DNA from: Pedobacter sp. HDW13
GTDB lineage: Bacteria > Bacteroidota > Bacteroidia > Sphingobacteriales > Sphingobacteriaceae
Length of the DNA stretch: 64,000 nt
Reading direction: 5' to 3'
Assembly (NCBI RefSeq): GCF_011303555.1
Contig: NZ_CP049868.1
Coordinates: forward strand, 1,922,001 to 1,986,000
Of the stretch, positions 35,581 to 43,889 are shown piece by piece. The notes under the pieces were generated by a model. The model had not been told where the DNA came from, did not search any database, and was given only the letters and a program-made list of their open reading frames with translations. Numbering within the stretch: position 1 is the stretch's first letter; the number at the start of each line of letters is the position of its first letter. The position numbers and the translations under genes are program-made.

Positions 35581-36381
35581 ATGCTAAGCGAAGAAGTAAA
35601 AACGGCCTACGATAATTTTTATACCAATAGTGATGTAGCCTGGCGTATGCTCGGCGCCAAATATAAAGCGCAAAACATTGTTGAAGTTTGCAAAGGCATT
35701 AAACCTCAAAAAGTTTTAGAAGTTGGTGCTGGCGATGGCAGTATCTTACACTTTTTAAACGAATGGAGCTTCGCACCCGAGCTTTATGCTTTGGAAATTG
35801 CACAAAGTGGTGTCGATATCATTAAAGAACGCAACCTATCTAAACTGAAAGAAGTGCAAACCTTTGATGGCTATAAAATCCCTTATGAGGACGATGCTTT
35901 CGACCTAGTGATTTTGGCGCATGTTTTGGAACACGTAGAGCACGAACGCATCCTTATCCGCGAATTAAAACGGGTAGCGAAATATATCGTAGTAGAAGTA
36001 CCCAAAGATTACCGGTTTGGCGTAGATCAACGCATGAAACACTTTTTGGATTATGGCCACATTAACATGTACACACCAACTTCGTTAAGATTTTTACTGC
36101 AAAGTGAAGGCCTGGAAATTTTAGCCGATAAAGTTTCTATGACGGCAACCGAAACTGTAAAATTTAATGAATTTATTAACCGCAAAGCCCCGAAAACCTT
36201 TACTAAAAACTTAAAAATAGAACTGGAATACCGCATTAAAAAAGCTTTAGGCAATTTACTGGGAAGAAAAAACAAGAACAGTTTGCCAATGCGTACACCG
36301 TACTCACTCAAAAATCAGATTCTAACCTTCATATATTTTAGACAGTATTGCACGATAGCGAAATCGTCATTTCGAGCGTAG
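35581..36381 (+). CDS. Class I SAM methyltransferase with repeat-derived C-terminus
   Basis: A 266-residue protein. VLEVGAGDGSILHFLNEW is motif I, ALEIAQSGVDII the strand-2 region, FDLVILAHVLEHVEHERILI motif IV (Methyltransf_11/23 style). It lies 12 bases after the TTG-start methyltransferase. The last residues (AKSSFRA) and the stop codon fall inside an intergenic palindromic repeat that starts near 36365, so the natural C-terminus has been altered by the element. Substrate is unknown; a glycan role is likely. Confidence 0.78.
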   Translation: MLSEEVKTAYDNFYTNSDVAWRMLGAKYKAQNIVEVCKGIKPQKVLEVGAGDGSILHFLNEWSFAPELYALEIAQSGVDIIKERNLSKLKEVQTFDGYKIPYEDDAFDLVILAHVLEHVEHERILIRELKRVAKYIVVEVPKDYRFGVDQRMKHFLDYGHINMYTPTSLRFLLQSEGLEILADKVSMTATETVKFNEFINRKAPKTFTKNLKIELEYRIKKALGNLLGRKNKNSLPMRTPYSLKNQILTFIYFRQYCTIAKSSFRA

Positions 36382-36468
36382 TAAAACGAATCCGAGAAAT
36401 CTGTCTCGAGGTAGATCTCTCACAGCTCGAAGCAGGCGGGCGATTCACTGCGTTCCGGTCGAGATGAC
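36365..36468. repeat. REP-like palindromic element A
   Basis: Imperfect inverted repeat with outer arms GTCATTTCGAGCG and (reversed) GTCATCTCGACCGG, containing CCGAGAAATCT and AGATCTCTC inner arms. It is the same family as elements at 38091-38129 and 51025-51116 and includes the stop codon of the preceding methyltransferase. Confidence 0.75.
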
Positions 36469-36521
36469 AAGGCGCAAAACGATTGTCCAATTTATTGATA
36501 GGTAATTGAAATAAAACAAAC

Positions 36522-37439
36522 ATGCAAAAACTTGCCCCCATAGCCCTTTTCGTTTATAACCGCCCGCAGCATACCGAGCGCACACTAAACTTTTTGCAAC
36601 AGAATGAACTGGCAGCCGAAAGTCAGTTATTTATTTTTTCGGATGGGGCAAAAACTCCACAGGATGACGAAAAAGTTAAAGAGGTAAGGGCCATCATCAA
36701 TAAAACCAAAGGTTTCAAATCCGTTAAAGTGATTGCGCGACAGGAAAATGCCGGTTTAGCCAATTCTGTAATTGCTGGTGTAAGTCAATTGGTTGACGAA
36801 TATGATCAGGTAATTGTTCTTGAAGACGATCTGGTTACTTCGCCGCATATGTTAAGCTATTTTAACGATGCTTTAAACCGTTACCGCGACGAGGAAAAAG
36901 TAATGCATATCGGTGCATACATGTATCCCCTGGCAGCTGAAAAGCTCCCCCAATCGTTTTTTTATCGTGCTGCCACCAGCTGGGGATGGGCTACCTGGGG
37001 AAGGGCCTGGAAAAACTTCGAACCCGATATCAACCTTTTAATAAAACAGTTCGATAAGAAAAAGAGAAAAGCCTTTTCTATCGATCATACCATGAATTTC
37101 TGGAAACAAATGTTGGAATTTAAAAAAGGAAAAAACAATAGCTGGGCCATCAGGTGGTATGCTTCTATTTTTTTAAAAGGCGGCTTAACACTTAACCCTT
37201 CGCAATCCTTAGTCAACAATATCGGGCACGATGGAACCGGGGTACACTCGGGCATAAACGATATTTATAACGTAATTATCAACCCTAAACCCATAACAGA
37301 GTTTCCAACCTTAATTGCTGAAGACGCTAACGCATACAAATCAATAAAAGGATTTTTGGCCAAAAGGAAAGGAAATATGGTAACCCGCATCAGGCGTTTT
37401 GTTAAAGAAAAACTGACGCAGTACTTTTCTAAAAAATAG
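36522..37439 (+). CDS. Glycosyltransferase family protein (GT2/GT13-like)
   Basis: A 305-residue GT-A-fold glycosyltransferase. PIALFVYNRPQHTERTLNFL is the nucleotide-binding start, IFSDGAK a strand end, VIVLEDDLVTSP carries the metal-binding acidic motif, and ATSWGWATWGRAW is typical of this Bacteroidota group. Donor and acceptor are unknown. It is last of the flippase-methyltransferase set, separated by the repeat element. It is cytoplasmic or membrane-associated. Confidence 0.85.
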   Translation: MQKLAPIALFVYNRPQHTERTLNFLQQNELAAESQLFIFSDGAKTPQDDEKVKEVRAIINKTKGFKSVKVIARQENAGLANSVIAGVSQLVDEYDQVIVLEDDLVTSPHMLSYFNDALNRYRDEEKVMHIGAYMYPLAAEKLPQSFFYRAATSWGWATWGRAWKNFEPDINLLIKQFDKKKRKAFSIDHTMNFWKQMLEFKKGKNNSWAIRWYASIFLKGGLTLNPSQSLVNNIGHDGTGVHSGINDIYNVIINPKPITEFPTLIAEDANAYKSIKGFLAKRKGNMVTRIRRFVKEKLTQYFSKK

Positions 37440-37559
37440 CTTTCTGTTACAAACATTGCCAAGCGTATAGCCTCTTGTTGTAAGCTATTTAAAAAATGAC
37501 AAACCTTTTTTTAAACGGTCATGTTCTTTTTATACATCGAAACTATAAAAAATAAAAAC

Positions 37560-38015
37560 ATGAAAACAACAACAGCAACCGCAGAAGTATTAAACGATCT
37601 TGTCCAAATTAACAACGACCGCATTGAAGGTTACGAAAAAGGCCGCCAGGAGTTAAAAGATGGTGATGCCGATCTAAAATCACTTTTTCTCAATATGATT
37701 GGCGAAAGCCAGAAATATAAAATGGCTTTGGCAACTGAAGTATCGGCCTTAGGCGAAGACATTGAAACTGGAACGACCAATTCAGGCAAAATTTACCGGG
37801 TTTGGATGGATGTTAAAGCCATGTTTACCGGAAATGACCGCCAAACGGTTTTAAACAATTGCGAATTTGGCGAAGATGCTGCACAAAATGCTTATAAAAT
37901 GGCTTTAGAGAGCGAAGATCTCCCTGCTAACATCAGAGAGCTGATTTCCGATCAAAAAGCATCGTTAAGAACCTCGCACGACGAAATTAAAAGACTGCGC
38001 GACGCACATGCCTAA
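37560..38015 (+). CDS. PA2169 / DUF2383 four-helix-bundle protein
   Basis: A 151-residue ferritin-like protein from the ATG at 37560 (MKTTTATAEVLNDLVQINNDR). Helices with EKGRQELKDGDADLKSLF, ESQKYKMALATEVSALG and CEFGEDAAQNAYKMAL fit PA2169/DUF2383, whose Glu/His positions may bind metal. Related genes are often stress-induced. A longer start at 37521 adds hydrophobic residues unlike the family. It is single and ends in a strong terminator. Confidence 0.82.
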   Translation: MKTTTATAEVLNDLVQINNDRIEGYEKGRQELKDGDADLKSLFLNMIGESQKYKMALATEVSALGEDIETGTTNSGKIYRVWMDVKAMFTGNDRQTVLNNCEFGEDAAQNAYKMALESEDLPANIRELISDQKASLRTSHDEIKRLRDAHA

Positions 38016-38037
38016 TTGAGTACTTATATAAAAACGA

Positions 38038-38072
38038 AAAACTCCCCTGGTTTATAACTGGGGGAGTTTTTT
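38038..38072 (+). terminator. Terminator after the PA2169-like gene
   Basis: Arms ACTCCCC and GGGGAGT (loop 13 bases) followed by six T. Confidence 0.9.
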
Positions 38073-38090
38073 CTGCATATTGCTAGAGAA

Positions 38091-38129
38091 GAGATTTCTC
38101 GACTCCGTTGCACTTCGCTCGAAATGACG
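38091..38129. repeat. REP-like element B (half copy)
   Basis: GAGATTTCTCGACTCCGTTG followed by CACTTCGCTCGAAATGACG matches the right half of the 36365 and 51025 elements. It lies between the PA2169-like gene and the convergent cphA stop. Confidence 0.7.
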
Positions 38130-38146
38130 ATATTCGATGCGAAAAA

Positions 38147-40762
38147 CTAAGCTTCCAATTCTTTATCCAAATGTTCGGTAACCCGCTGAATGGTATTATC
38201 GATCGTGTTGCTTAAAATGGTTAGATAAGAACCTTTTTTAGCGGTCTCAATTGCTATTTGCAAACACTCAGTACTTTTGTTATTGATAATAATTTCCTTG
38301 TTCGGATCAACTTCCTTAATCCCTTTCACCAGTAAATCTACCAATTCGTGCTGTGCACGTCCCCGAAGGTATTTCTCCTGACATACGTAAATTTTATCAA
38401 ACATCTGAGCCGAAATGCGGGCTGTTTCTATAATATCAGCATCTCTTCTATCGCCGGTTGCCGAAATAATACCCACATGCTCGGTTGCTTCTACGCCTTG
38501 CAGGAAACCTTTAACGCCGTTAAAGCCATCAGGGTTATGTGCAAAATCTACCAGTACTTTAAAATCTTTGAATCTGAAAACGTTCATCCTTCCCGGCGTG
38601 TGTGCAGCAGAAGGAATAAAAGTCTCTAATGCCAGGCGGATATCTTCAGGTTTGTAGCCCCACAAATAAGTTGCCAATGTTGCAGCAAGCACATTCTGGA
38701 TCATAAAATTTACCGAACCGCCAAAAGTTAGCGGAATATGGGTGGCTTTATCTACCCTTAATTTCCAGTCGCCGGTTTTTATGGTAATGTAACCATTCTC
38801 GTAAATAGCGGCAATGCCACCCTTTTTACAATGCTCTTTAACTACCGGATTATTTTCATCCATGCTAAAATAAGCCACATTACAGCGGGCATCTTTCGCT
38901 ATGCGTACGCAATAACCGTTATCAGCATTTAGCACGGCCCAGCCCTTACGTCTAACCGCCCCGATAACAACTGCTTTTACGCGGGTTAAATCGTCGAGGT
39001 TATGGATATCAGAAATCCCCAGGTGGTCTTCCTGAATATTGGTTACCACGCCGATATCGCAGGCATTAAAACCTAATCCGGCTCTTAAAATTCCTCCACG
39101 GGCTGTTTCTAGTACTGCAAATTCTACCGTCGGGTCCTTTAAAATAAATTCAGCACTCACCGGCCCAGTGGTATCGCCTTTCATTAACATGGTATTGTGT
39201 ACGTACACCCCATCACTGGTGGTAAAACCTACACGTTTACCATTACTGCGGATAATATGTGCAATTAAACGCGTAGTAGTGGTTTTTCCGTTTGTTCCGG
39301 TTACAGCGATAATTGGAATCTGTGATAGCTTTCCTTGCGGGTAAAGCATATCTATAACCGATGCAGCCACGTTTCGGGGTAAACCTTCGCTAGGCGCCAG
39401 GTGCATCCTGAATCCAGGTGCAGCATTTACTTCCAAAACAACACCTCCGTTTTCGGTTAATGGCTGGGTGAGGTTTTGCGCCATAATGTCTATCCCGCAA
39501 ATATCAAGTCCAATTACCCTCGAAATCCTTTCGCAGATAAAAATATTTTGTGGATGTACAATGTCGGTTACATCGATAGATGTTCCCCCGGTACTCAAAT
39601 TCGCTGTAGATTTTAAGTAAACAATCTCTCCTTTTTCAGGGATGGTTGCTAAAGTATATTCTTTCTTGGCCAATAAATCCAGTGTGTCACGATCAACCGC
39701 AATTTCGGTTAGCACATTCTCATGCCCGTAACCGCGGCGTGGATCTTCATTCTCCTTATCAATCAGTTCCTGAATAGTATGAATTCCGTTCCCCCTCACA
39801 TGTGCCGGATCGCGTTGCGCAGCGGCGATTACTTTATGGTCGATTACCAATACACGAAAATCGTATCCGGTAACGAATTTTTCAATAATTACCCTTCTGG
39901 AATAAGTTTTGGCATATTCGAAAGCTGCTATCGCGGCTTCCATGGTTTTCACATTAATAGTTGCTCCCTTACCATGGTTACCATCCAAAGGTTTAAATAC
40001 CAGTGGGAAACCCACTTTCTTAACCGAAGCTTCTAAATCATCGATATTTGAGATGGTTACCCCAGCTGCTACTGGAATGGCGGCTTCGGTAAGCAAGCGC
40101 TTGGTTTCCTCCTTGTTACTGGCAATATCTACGGCTATACTGCTGGTTTTTTCAGTCATGGTTGCCCTGAAACGTACCTGGTTTTTACCATAACCCAATT
40201 GCACCAACGAACTTTTATTCAGCCTAATCCACGGAATGCTTCTACTCACGGCCTCTTCTACAATAGAAGCGGTACTTGGACCCAGCGCCTCAAGCTCCCT
40301 GATCTCTTTCATCCGGCGGATATCATGCTCCAAATCGTACTCTTTGTTGTCGATAAGTGCTTCAGCAATCCGTACTGCTGCTTCAGCAGCATACACGCCC
40401 ACTTTTTCTTCCAAATAGCTGAACACCACATTGTAAATTCCTTCGGTTTTGGTCATACGAGTTCTGCCAAAGCCAGTATCCATCCCCGCAAGGGTTTGAA
40501 TTTCCAAAGCAATATGTTCAATTACGTGTCCCATCCAGGTGCCCTCTTTCACACGGGTAAAAAAGCCTCCCTCTACACCTTTAGAACAACGGTGGGTAAA
40601 CATGCTGGGTAGCAATTTCTCAATCCTTTCGCTAAATCCTTCGATCACATTGGTTGGCTTCTGCTCCATATCCTCCAAATCCAAACGCATCTGAATTAGC
40701 TTTTTCCGGTTAATCGACCAAATGTTTGGCCCTCTTAATACTTGTATGTTTGATATCTTCAT
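38147..40762 (-). CDS. cphA: Cyanophycin synthetase
   Basis: Polymerises Asp and Arg into cyanophycin, adding each by ATP-dependent ligation. It is 871 residues, the usual CphA1 length. It has an N-terminal domain (about 1-190), an ATP-grasp domain (GNHGKGATINVKT, VLEVNAAPGFRMH) and a C-terminal Mur-ligase-like domain (AVTGTNGKTTTTRLIAH near residue 490, NIQEDHLG, DFAHNPDGF). It is transcribed away from cphB and the isoaspartyl peptidase, with 292 bases between start codons. The three genes together can make and degrade the polymer. Confidence 0.95.
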   Translation of the reverse strand: MKISNIQVLRGPNIWSINRKKLIQMRLDLEDMEQKPTNVIEGFSERIEKLLPSMFTHRCSKGVEGGFFTRVKEGTWMGHVIEHIALEIQTLAGMDTGFGRTRMTKTEGIYNVVFSYLEEKVGVYAAEAAVRIAEALIDNKEYDLEHDIRRMKEIRELEALGPSTASIVEEAVSRSIPWIRLNKSSLVQLGYGKNQVRFRATMTEKTSSIAVDIASNKEETKRLLTEAAIPVAAGVTISNIDDLEASVKKVGFPLVFKPLDGNHGKGATINVKTMEAAIAAFEYAKTYSRRVIIEKFVTGYDFRVLVIDHKVIAAAQRDPAHVRGNGIHTIQELIDKENEDPRRGYGHENVLTEIAVDRDTLDLLAKKEYTLATIPEKGEIVYLKSTANLSTGGTSIDVTDIVHPQNIFICERISRVIGLDICGIDIMAQNLTQPLTENGGVVLEVNAAPGFRMHLAPSEGLPRNVAASVIDMLYPQGKLSQIPIIAVTGTNGKTTTTRLIAHIIRSNGKRVGFTTSDGVYVHNTMLMKGDTTGPVSAEFILKDPTVEFAVLETARGGILRAGLGFNACDIGVVTNIQEDHLGISDIHNLDDLTRVKAVVIGAVRRKGWAVLNADNGYCVRIAKDARCNVAYFSMDENNPVVKEHCKKGGIAAIYENGYITIKTGDWKLRVDKATHIPLTFGGSVNFMIQNVLAATLATYLWGYKPEDIRLALETFIPSAAHTPGRMNVFRFKDFKVLVDFAHNPDGFNGVKGFLQGVEATEHVGIISATGDRRDADIIETARISAQMFDKIYVCQEKYLRGRAQHELVDLLVKGIKEVDPNKEIIINNKSTECLQIAIETAKKGSYLTILSNTIDNTIQRVTEHLDKELEA

Positions 40763-41054
40763 GTAATATTTTGCTCGCTTTTAATGTTAAACCAGGCTTT
40801 GGGGTGGCCAAATTTCTTCTCAATTTACAACATAAAATGCTGACTGTAAATTATGCATTTATTCTCAGAATAGCGCCTGCCTTTGGTTAAATCAATTTTA
40901 AAGGGTATTTGTTTTATTTTTAGGTACATGACTGTTAATTTTATGTTATATTATTTCAACCATTGTTAATAACTTAAATAATATTGACAAAAAAAGTCGC
41001 GTTTTTTATCATAAGCCTATATATTTGGATTTTTTGATATCAAATACACAAAAA
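40763..41054. other. Divergent regulatory gap between cphA and cphB
   Basis: The 292-base AT-rich gap has no plausible gene. It must hold the promoters of both cphA (leftward) and cphB (rightward). For cphB a TATATTTG box is visible at 41020-41027; for cphA no box is clear. I see no convincing shared operator. Confidence 0.5.
41020..41027 (+). promoter_or_regulatory. -7 box (TATATTTG) of cphB
   Basis: Matches TAnnTTTG, 27 bases before the ATG at 41055. It includes the TTG at 41025 that could otherwise be read as a start, so the downstream ATG is preferred. Confidence 0.55.
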
Positions 41055-41930
41055 ATGGTTCCGGAAGGTAAACTCATCATTATTGGCGGTGCAATAAACA
41101 CAGGCAGCTTTGCCGAAACTCAATTCGGATTGCCCGATAACATGAACTTTTTTGAGCGTGGAATTTTAAAGCGGATTACAACCGAATCTGCAAGAGATAC
41201 CGAATCACGTTTCGAAATTATCACAACGGCATCATTAATGCCCGAAAAAGTAGGCGAAGAATACATAAAAGCTTACGCACAATTAGATGTACACAATGTT
41301 GGGGTATTAAATATCACCAACCGTGAAGAAGCCAACGCCGACGAAAACTACGAACGTATTAAAGCGGCAGAGGTAATTATTTTTACCGGCGGCGATCAGC
41401 TTCGCCTTTCATCTATTTTTGGTGGCACTAAAATTCATCAGCTCCTGCTCGAAAAATACAGAACCGAGCCAGTAGTTATTGCAGGTACATCGGCCGGAGC
41501 AGCAGCCAGTTCAAAAAACATGATTTACCAGGGCAGCAGTAAAGATGCCTTATTAAAAGGTGAGGTTAAAATTACCGGCGGACTTGGCTTTATTGATGAT
41601 GTAATTGTAGACACACACTTTGTACAACGGGGCAGAATTGGCCGTTTATTATATGCAGCAGCTAGTAATCCGGGTATTTTAGGCATTGGCCTTGGCGAAG
41701 ACACCGGTCTTTTCATTTCGGATGGCCACGTGATGGAAGCCATAGGCTCTGGTATGGTAATTTTAGTAGATGGCCGTACCATGGCCGACACCAATTTAAC
41801 AGATGTTGAAATGGGACAACCGGTATCAATCAAGAACATGGTGGTGCATGTAATGTGCGATGGCGACGTTTACGACCTGAACGATCATAGTTTGGTTATC
41901 CAGCATCCAAAAGTAGCCCCGATAGCATAA
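41055..41930 (+). CDS. cphB: Cyanophycinase
   Basis: Serine peptidase of family S51 that cuts cyanophycin to beta-Asp-Arg dipeptides. It is 291 residues from the ATG at 41055. The nucleophile motif is GTSAGAA (Ser146), with FTGGDQLRL and VIVDTHFVQRGRIGRL (His188) completing the family pattern. The start is chosen because the -7 box covers the upstream TTG. It is divergent from cphA and 57 bases before the isoaspartyl peptidase gene, with which it forms a degradation operon. Confidence 0.93.
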   Translation: MVPEGKLIIIGGAINTGSFAETQFGLPDNMNFFERGILKRITTESARDTESRFEIITTASLMPEKVGEEYIKAYAQLDVHNVGVLNITNREEANADENYERIKAAEVIIFTGGDQLRLSSIFGGTKIHQLLLEKYRTEPVVIAGTSAGAAASSKNMIYQGSSKDALLKGEVKITGGLGFIDDVIVDTHFVQRGRIGRLLYAAASNPGILGIGLGEDTGLFISDGHVMEAIGSGMVILVDGRTMADTNLTDVEMGQPVSIKNMVVHVMCDGDVYDLNDHSLVIQHPKVAPIA

Positions 41931-41987
41931 TTCAGTTGGCAATAATTGTTAACTTGATACAAAATCGTACTACTTGATCCTAACAAA

Positions 41988-42830
41988 ATGAAACTAATTA
42001 TACACGGAGGCTTTTTTAGCGAATCATCCACCAACCAGGAAACCAAAAAAGCGAAGCAAGATGCCCTCGCAGAAATTGTAAGCCTTGGCCATGCTTATTT
42101 GCAGCACCATACTGCTTTAGAAACCGTAGTTTACACCGTTGCCTTACTCGAAGATAACGAGCTTTTTAACGCGGGAATCGGTTCGCAAATTCAAAGCGAT
42201 GGAAAGGTACGGTTAAGTTCGGCCTTAATGGATGGTAAAACTGAAAAATTTAGCGGTGTAATTAATGTTGAAGATATTAAAAATCCGATCAAAATTGCGC
42301 AAAACCTACTGACATATGATGACCGTGTTTTAAGCGGACAGGGTGCACAGGATTTTGCACGCAAAAACGGATTCGAATACTTTGATCCTATTACGGCTCA
42401 GCGCCAGGCAGAATACGAAGCCAAATTAAACCAAAAAAAAAACAAAGGTACCGTTGGCTGCGTAGCCCTCGATGCAGATGGAAATATAGCCGCAGGTACT
42501 TCTACAGGAGGCAAAGGCTTCGAAATTCCCTGCCGTGTAAGCGATTCGGCTACAGTGGCGGGCAATTTTGCCAATGCCCATGCAGGTATTTCATGTACCG
42601 GTGTAGGCGAGGATATTGTAAGTGGCGCACTGGCCGCCAAAATTGTAACACGGGTTACTGATGGCTTTTCTTTAAAAAATGCTGCCGATAAATCTTTCGC
42701 CGAACTTAAAGCTTTTGATGGCTTTGCAGGCATTGTAGGCATATCTGCAGCCGGAGAAGTGTACCACTGCGATTCTCATCCATACATGGTTTGGGCATCT
42801 TTCGATGTTAATTTACAGGTATTTAGCTGA
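41988..42830 (+). CDS. iaaA: Isoaspartyl peptidase / L-asparaginase (Ntn-hydrolase)
   Basis: Autocleaving threonine hydrolase that splits beta-aspartyl dipeptides, the product of cyanophycinase, to Asp and Arg. It is 280 residues. The cleavage site is GTVGCVALD with Thr155 as the new N-terminal nucleophile; GTSTGG and RVSDSATVAGNFAN follow in the beta subunit. The order cphB then this gene completes cyanophycin breakdown. Asparaginase side activity is common in the family. Confidence 0.9.
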   Translation: MKLIIHGGFFSESSTNQETKKAKQDALAEIVSLGHAYLQHHTALETVVYTVALLEDNELFNAGIGSQIQSDGKVRLSSALMDGKTEKFSGVINVEDIKNPIKIAQNLLTYDDRVLSGQGAQDFARKNGFEYFDPITAQRQAEYEAKLNQKKNKGTVGCVALDADGNIAAGTSTGGKGFEIPCRVSDSATVAGNFANAHAGISCTGVGEDIVSGALAAKIVTRVTDGFSLKNAADKSFAELKAFDGFAGIVGISAAGEVYHCDSHPYMVWASFDVNLQVFS

Positions 42831-42847
42831 AATTAAATTTAAAGTAT

Positions 42848-42855
42848 TATTTTTG
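42848..42855 (+). promoter_or_regulatory. -7 box (TATTTTTG) of the TPR gene, 4 bases before its ATG
   Basis: Matches TAnnTTTG and ends 4 bases before the ATG at 42860, implying an almost leaderless transcript if it is used. No TTG at -33. Translation of the gene as part of the cphB operon is the alternative. Confidence 0.4.
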
Positions 42856-42859
42856 TTGC

Positions 42860-43543
42860 ATGACCAGGATTGTATTGGCTTTAATTGGCCTTTTTGCATC
42901 AGTACAACTACGAGCTCAAAATATCGACAAACCGGAAATTCAGGAACCAAACGGAGGTAACGCAATCAATATTGCCGTATCTAAATTTGAACTGGAAGAT
43001 GGCAACTCTTTTTTTGAGGAAGCAGAAGATTTAGAGCGAAAAGGCGACTACAATGAAGCGCTAACCTTATTTGGCAAAGCAGCCTTCGAATACAATGCGG
43101 TAAAAAATTTTAACCGTTATGGCCAGGCTGTGATCAAAATGAGCACCATGCACTACCAGCTGGGCCGCTTTTCTGATGCCGAGCAAATCCTGCTAAATGT
43201 TGCCTTAAAGAATTACTCTAAAACCGGCAATAGGGCGGGAGTAATGAATACCTACAGCCTATTGGGCAAAGTTTATCTCGCCAATACCAAATACACCCAA
43301 TCCATGTGGTTCTATACCCAACAGGGCATATTGGCTAAACAATTAAAAAGCAACAACTCCTACATCGAATCGATGCTGGGTATTGTGCAGGTTAAAATTA
43401 AAAAGAAAGATTTTAGCCTGGCCCTCCGCGACTTAAAATCGGCAGAGTGGTTTGCCAACTCTGTTAAAACAACCCAATATAAAGGCCAGATTAAAGACGC
43501 CAGGGATGTTATTGCCAGTAAAACTGCTGGAAAAAAAGGTTAA
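42860..43543 (+). CDS. Exported tetratricopeptide repeat protein
   Basis: A 227-residue protein with signal peptide MTRIVLALIGLFASVQLRAQ and about four TPR-like helix pairs: FFEEAEDLERKGDYNEALTLF, INRYGQAV-type helices, YHQLGRFSDAEQILLNVAL, YSLLGKVYLANTKYTQSMWFY and KKDFSLALRDLKSAEWF. It may scaffold periplasmic partners. It follows the isoaspartyl peptidase by 29 bases. The 346 bases after it contain only a terminator and the start region of the S41 gene; a lysine-rich frame there is not convincing. Confidence 0.75.
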   Translation: MTRIVLALIGLFASVQLRAQNIDKPEIQEPNGGNAINIAVSKFELEDGNSFFEEAEDLERKGDYNEALTLFGKAAFEYNAVKNFNRYGQAVIKMSTMHYQLGRFSDAEQILLNVALKNYSKTGNRAGVMNTYSLLGKVYLANTKYTQSMWFYTQQGILAKQLKSNNSYIESMLGIVQVKIKKKDFSLALRDLKSAEWFANSVKTTQYKGQIKDARDVIASKTAGKKG

Positions 43544-43791
43544 CCACAGTTCCCTCAATTCTGATTATTTTAATCATCACAATCAACTTAGCCACTCCAT
43601 TTTCGGCAAAACCGCCCGGAAACAGGCTAAAAAACGTGCTTCAAAAATAGAATTCGCGTCTAAACTGACCATTTATCGTCTGCAAATGGTCAAATTTCAA
43701 TACTCAAATAAAACAAAAAATAAGCGTTAACGTTCTCCTATAGTTATTGTTAAATAAAAAGCTTTTAGCTAGATTTGATTAAGTTTTAACA

Positions 43792-43828
43792 AGAGACGGT
43801 AATAATGCTGTCTCTTTTTTGTTTTTTT
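43792..43828 (+). terminator. Terminator after the TPR gene region
   Basis: Arms AGAGAC and GTCTCT with a 12-base loop are followed by TTTTT, G and TTTTTTT. It separates the cphB-side operon from the S41 protease gene. Confidence 0.8.
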
Positions 43829-43889
43829 GCTAAAATGGTATCATATTGGCTATATAGAATTGGAAATGGATTTTAAATCATTTAAAGAG

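Noticed and set aside
41025..41054. TTG start for cyanophycinase at 41025
   Set aside because: That TTG is part of the TATATTTG promoter box, so it would not be in the transcript.
43452..43730. Lysine-rich frame of 92 codons overlapping the TPR gene end
   Set aside because: Its first third overlaps the TPR gene in another frame; the remainder is AT-rich sequence with no domain, no box at -7 and poor protein character.
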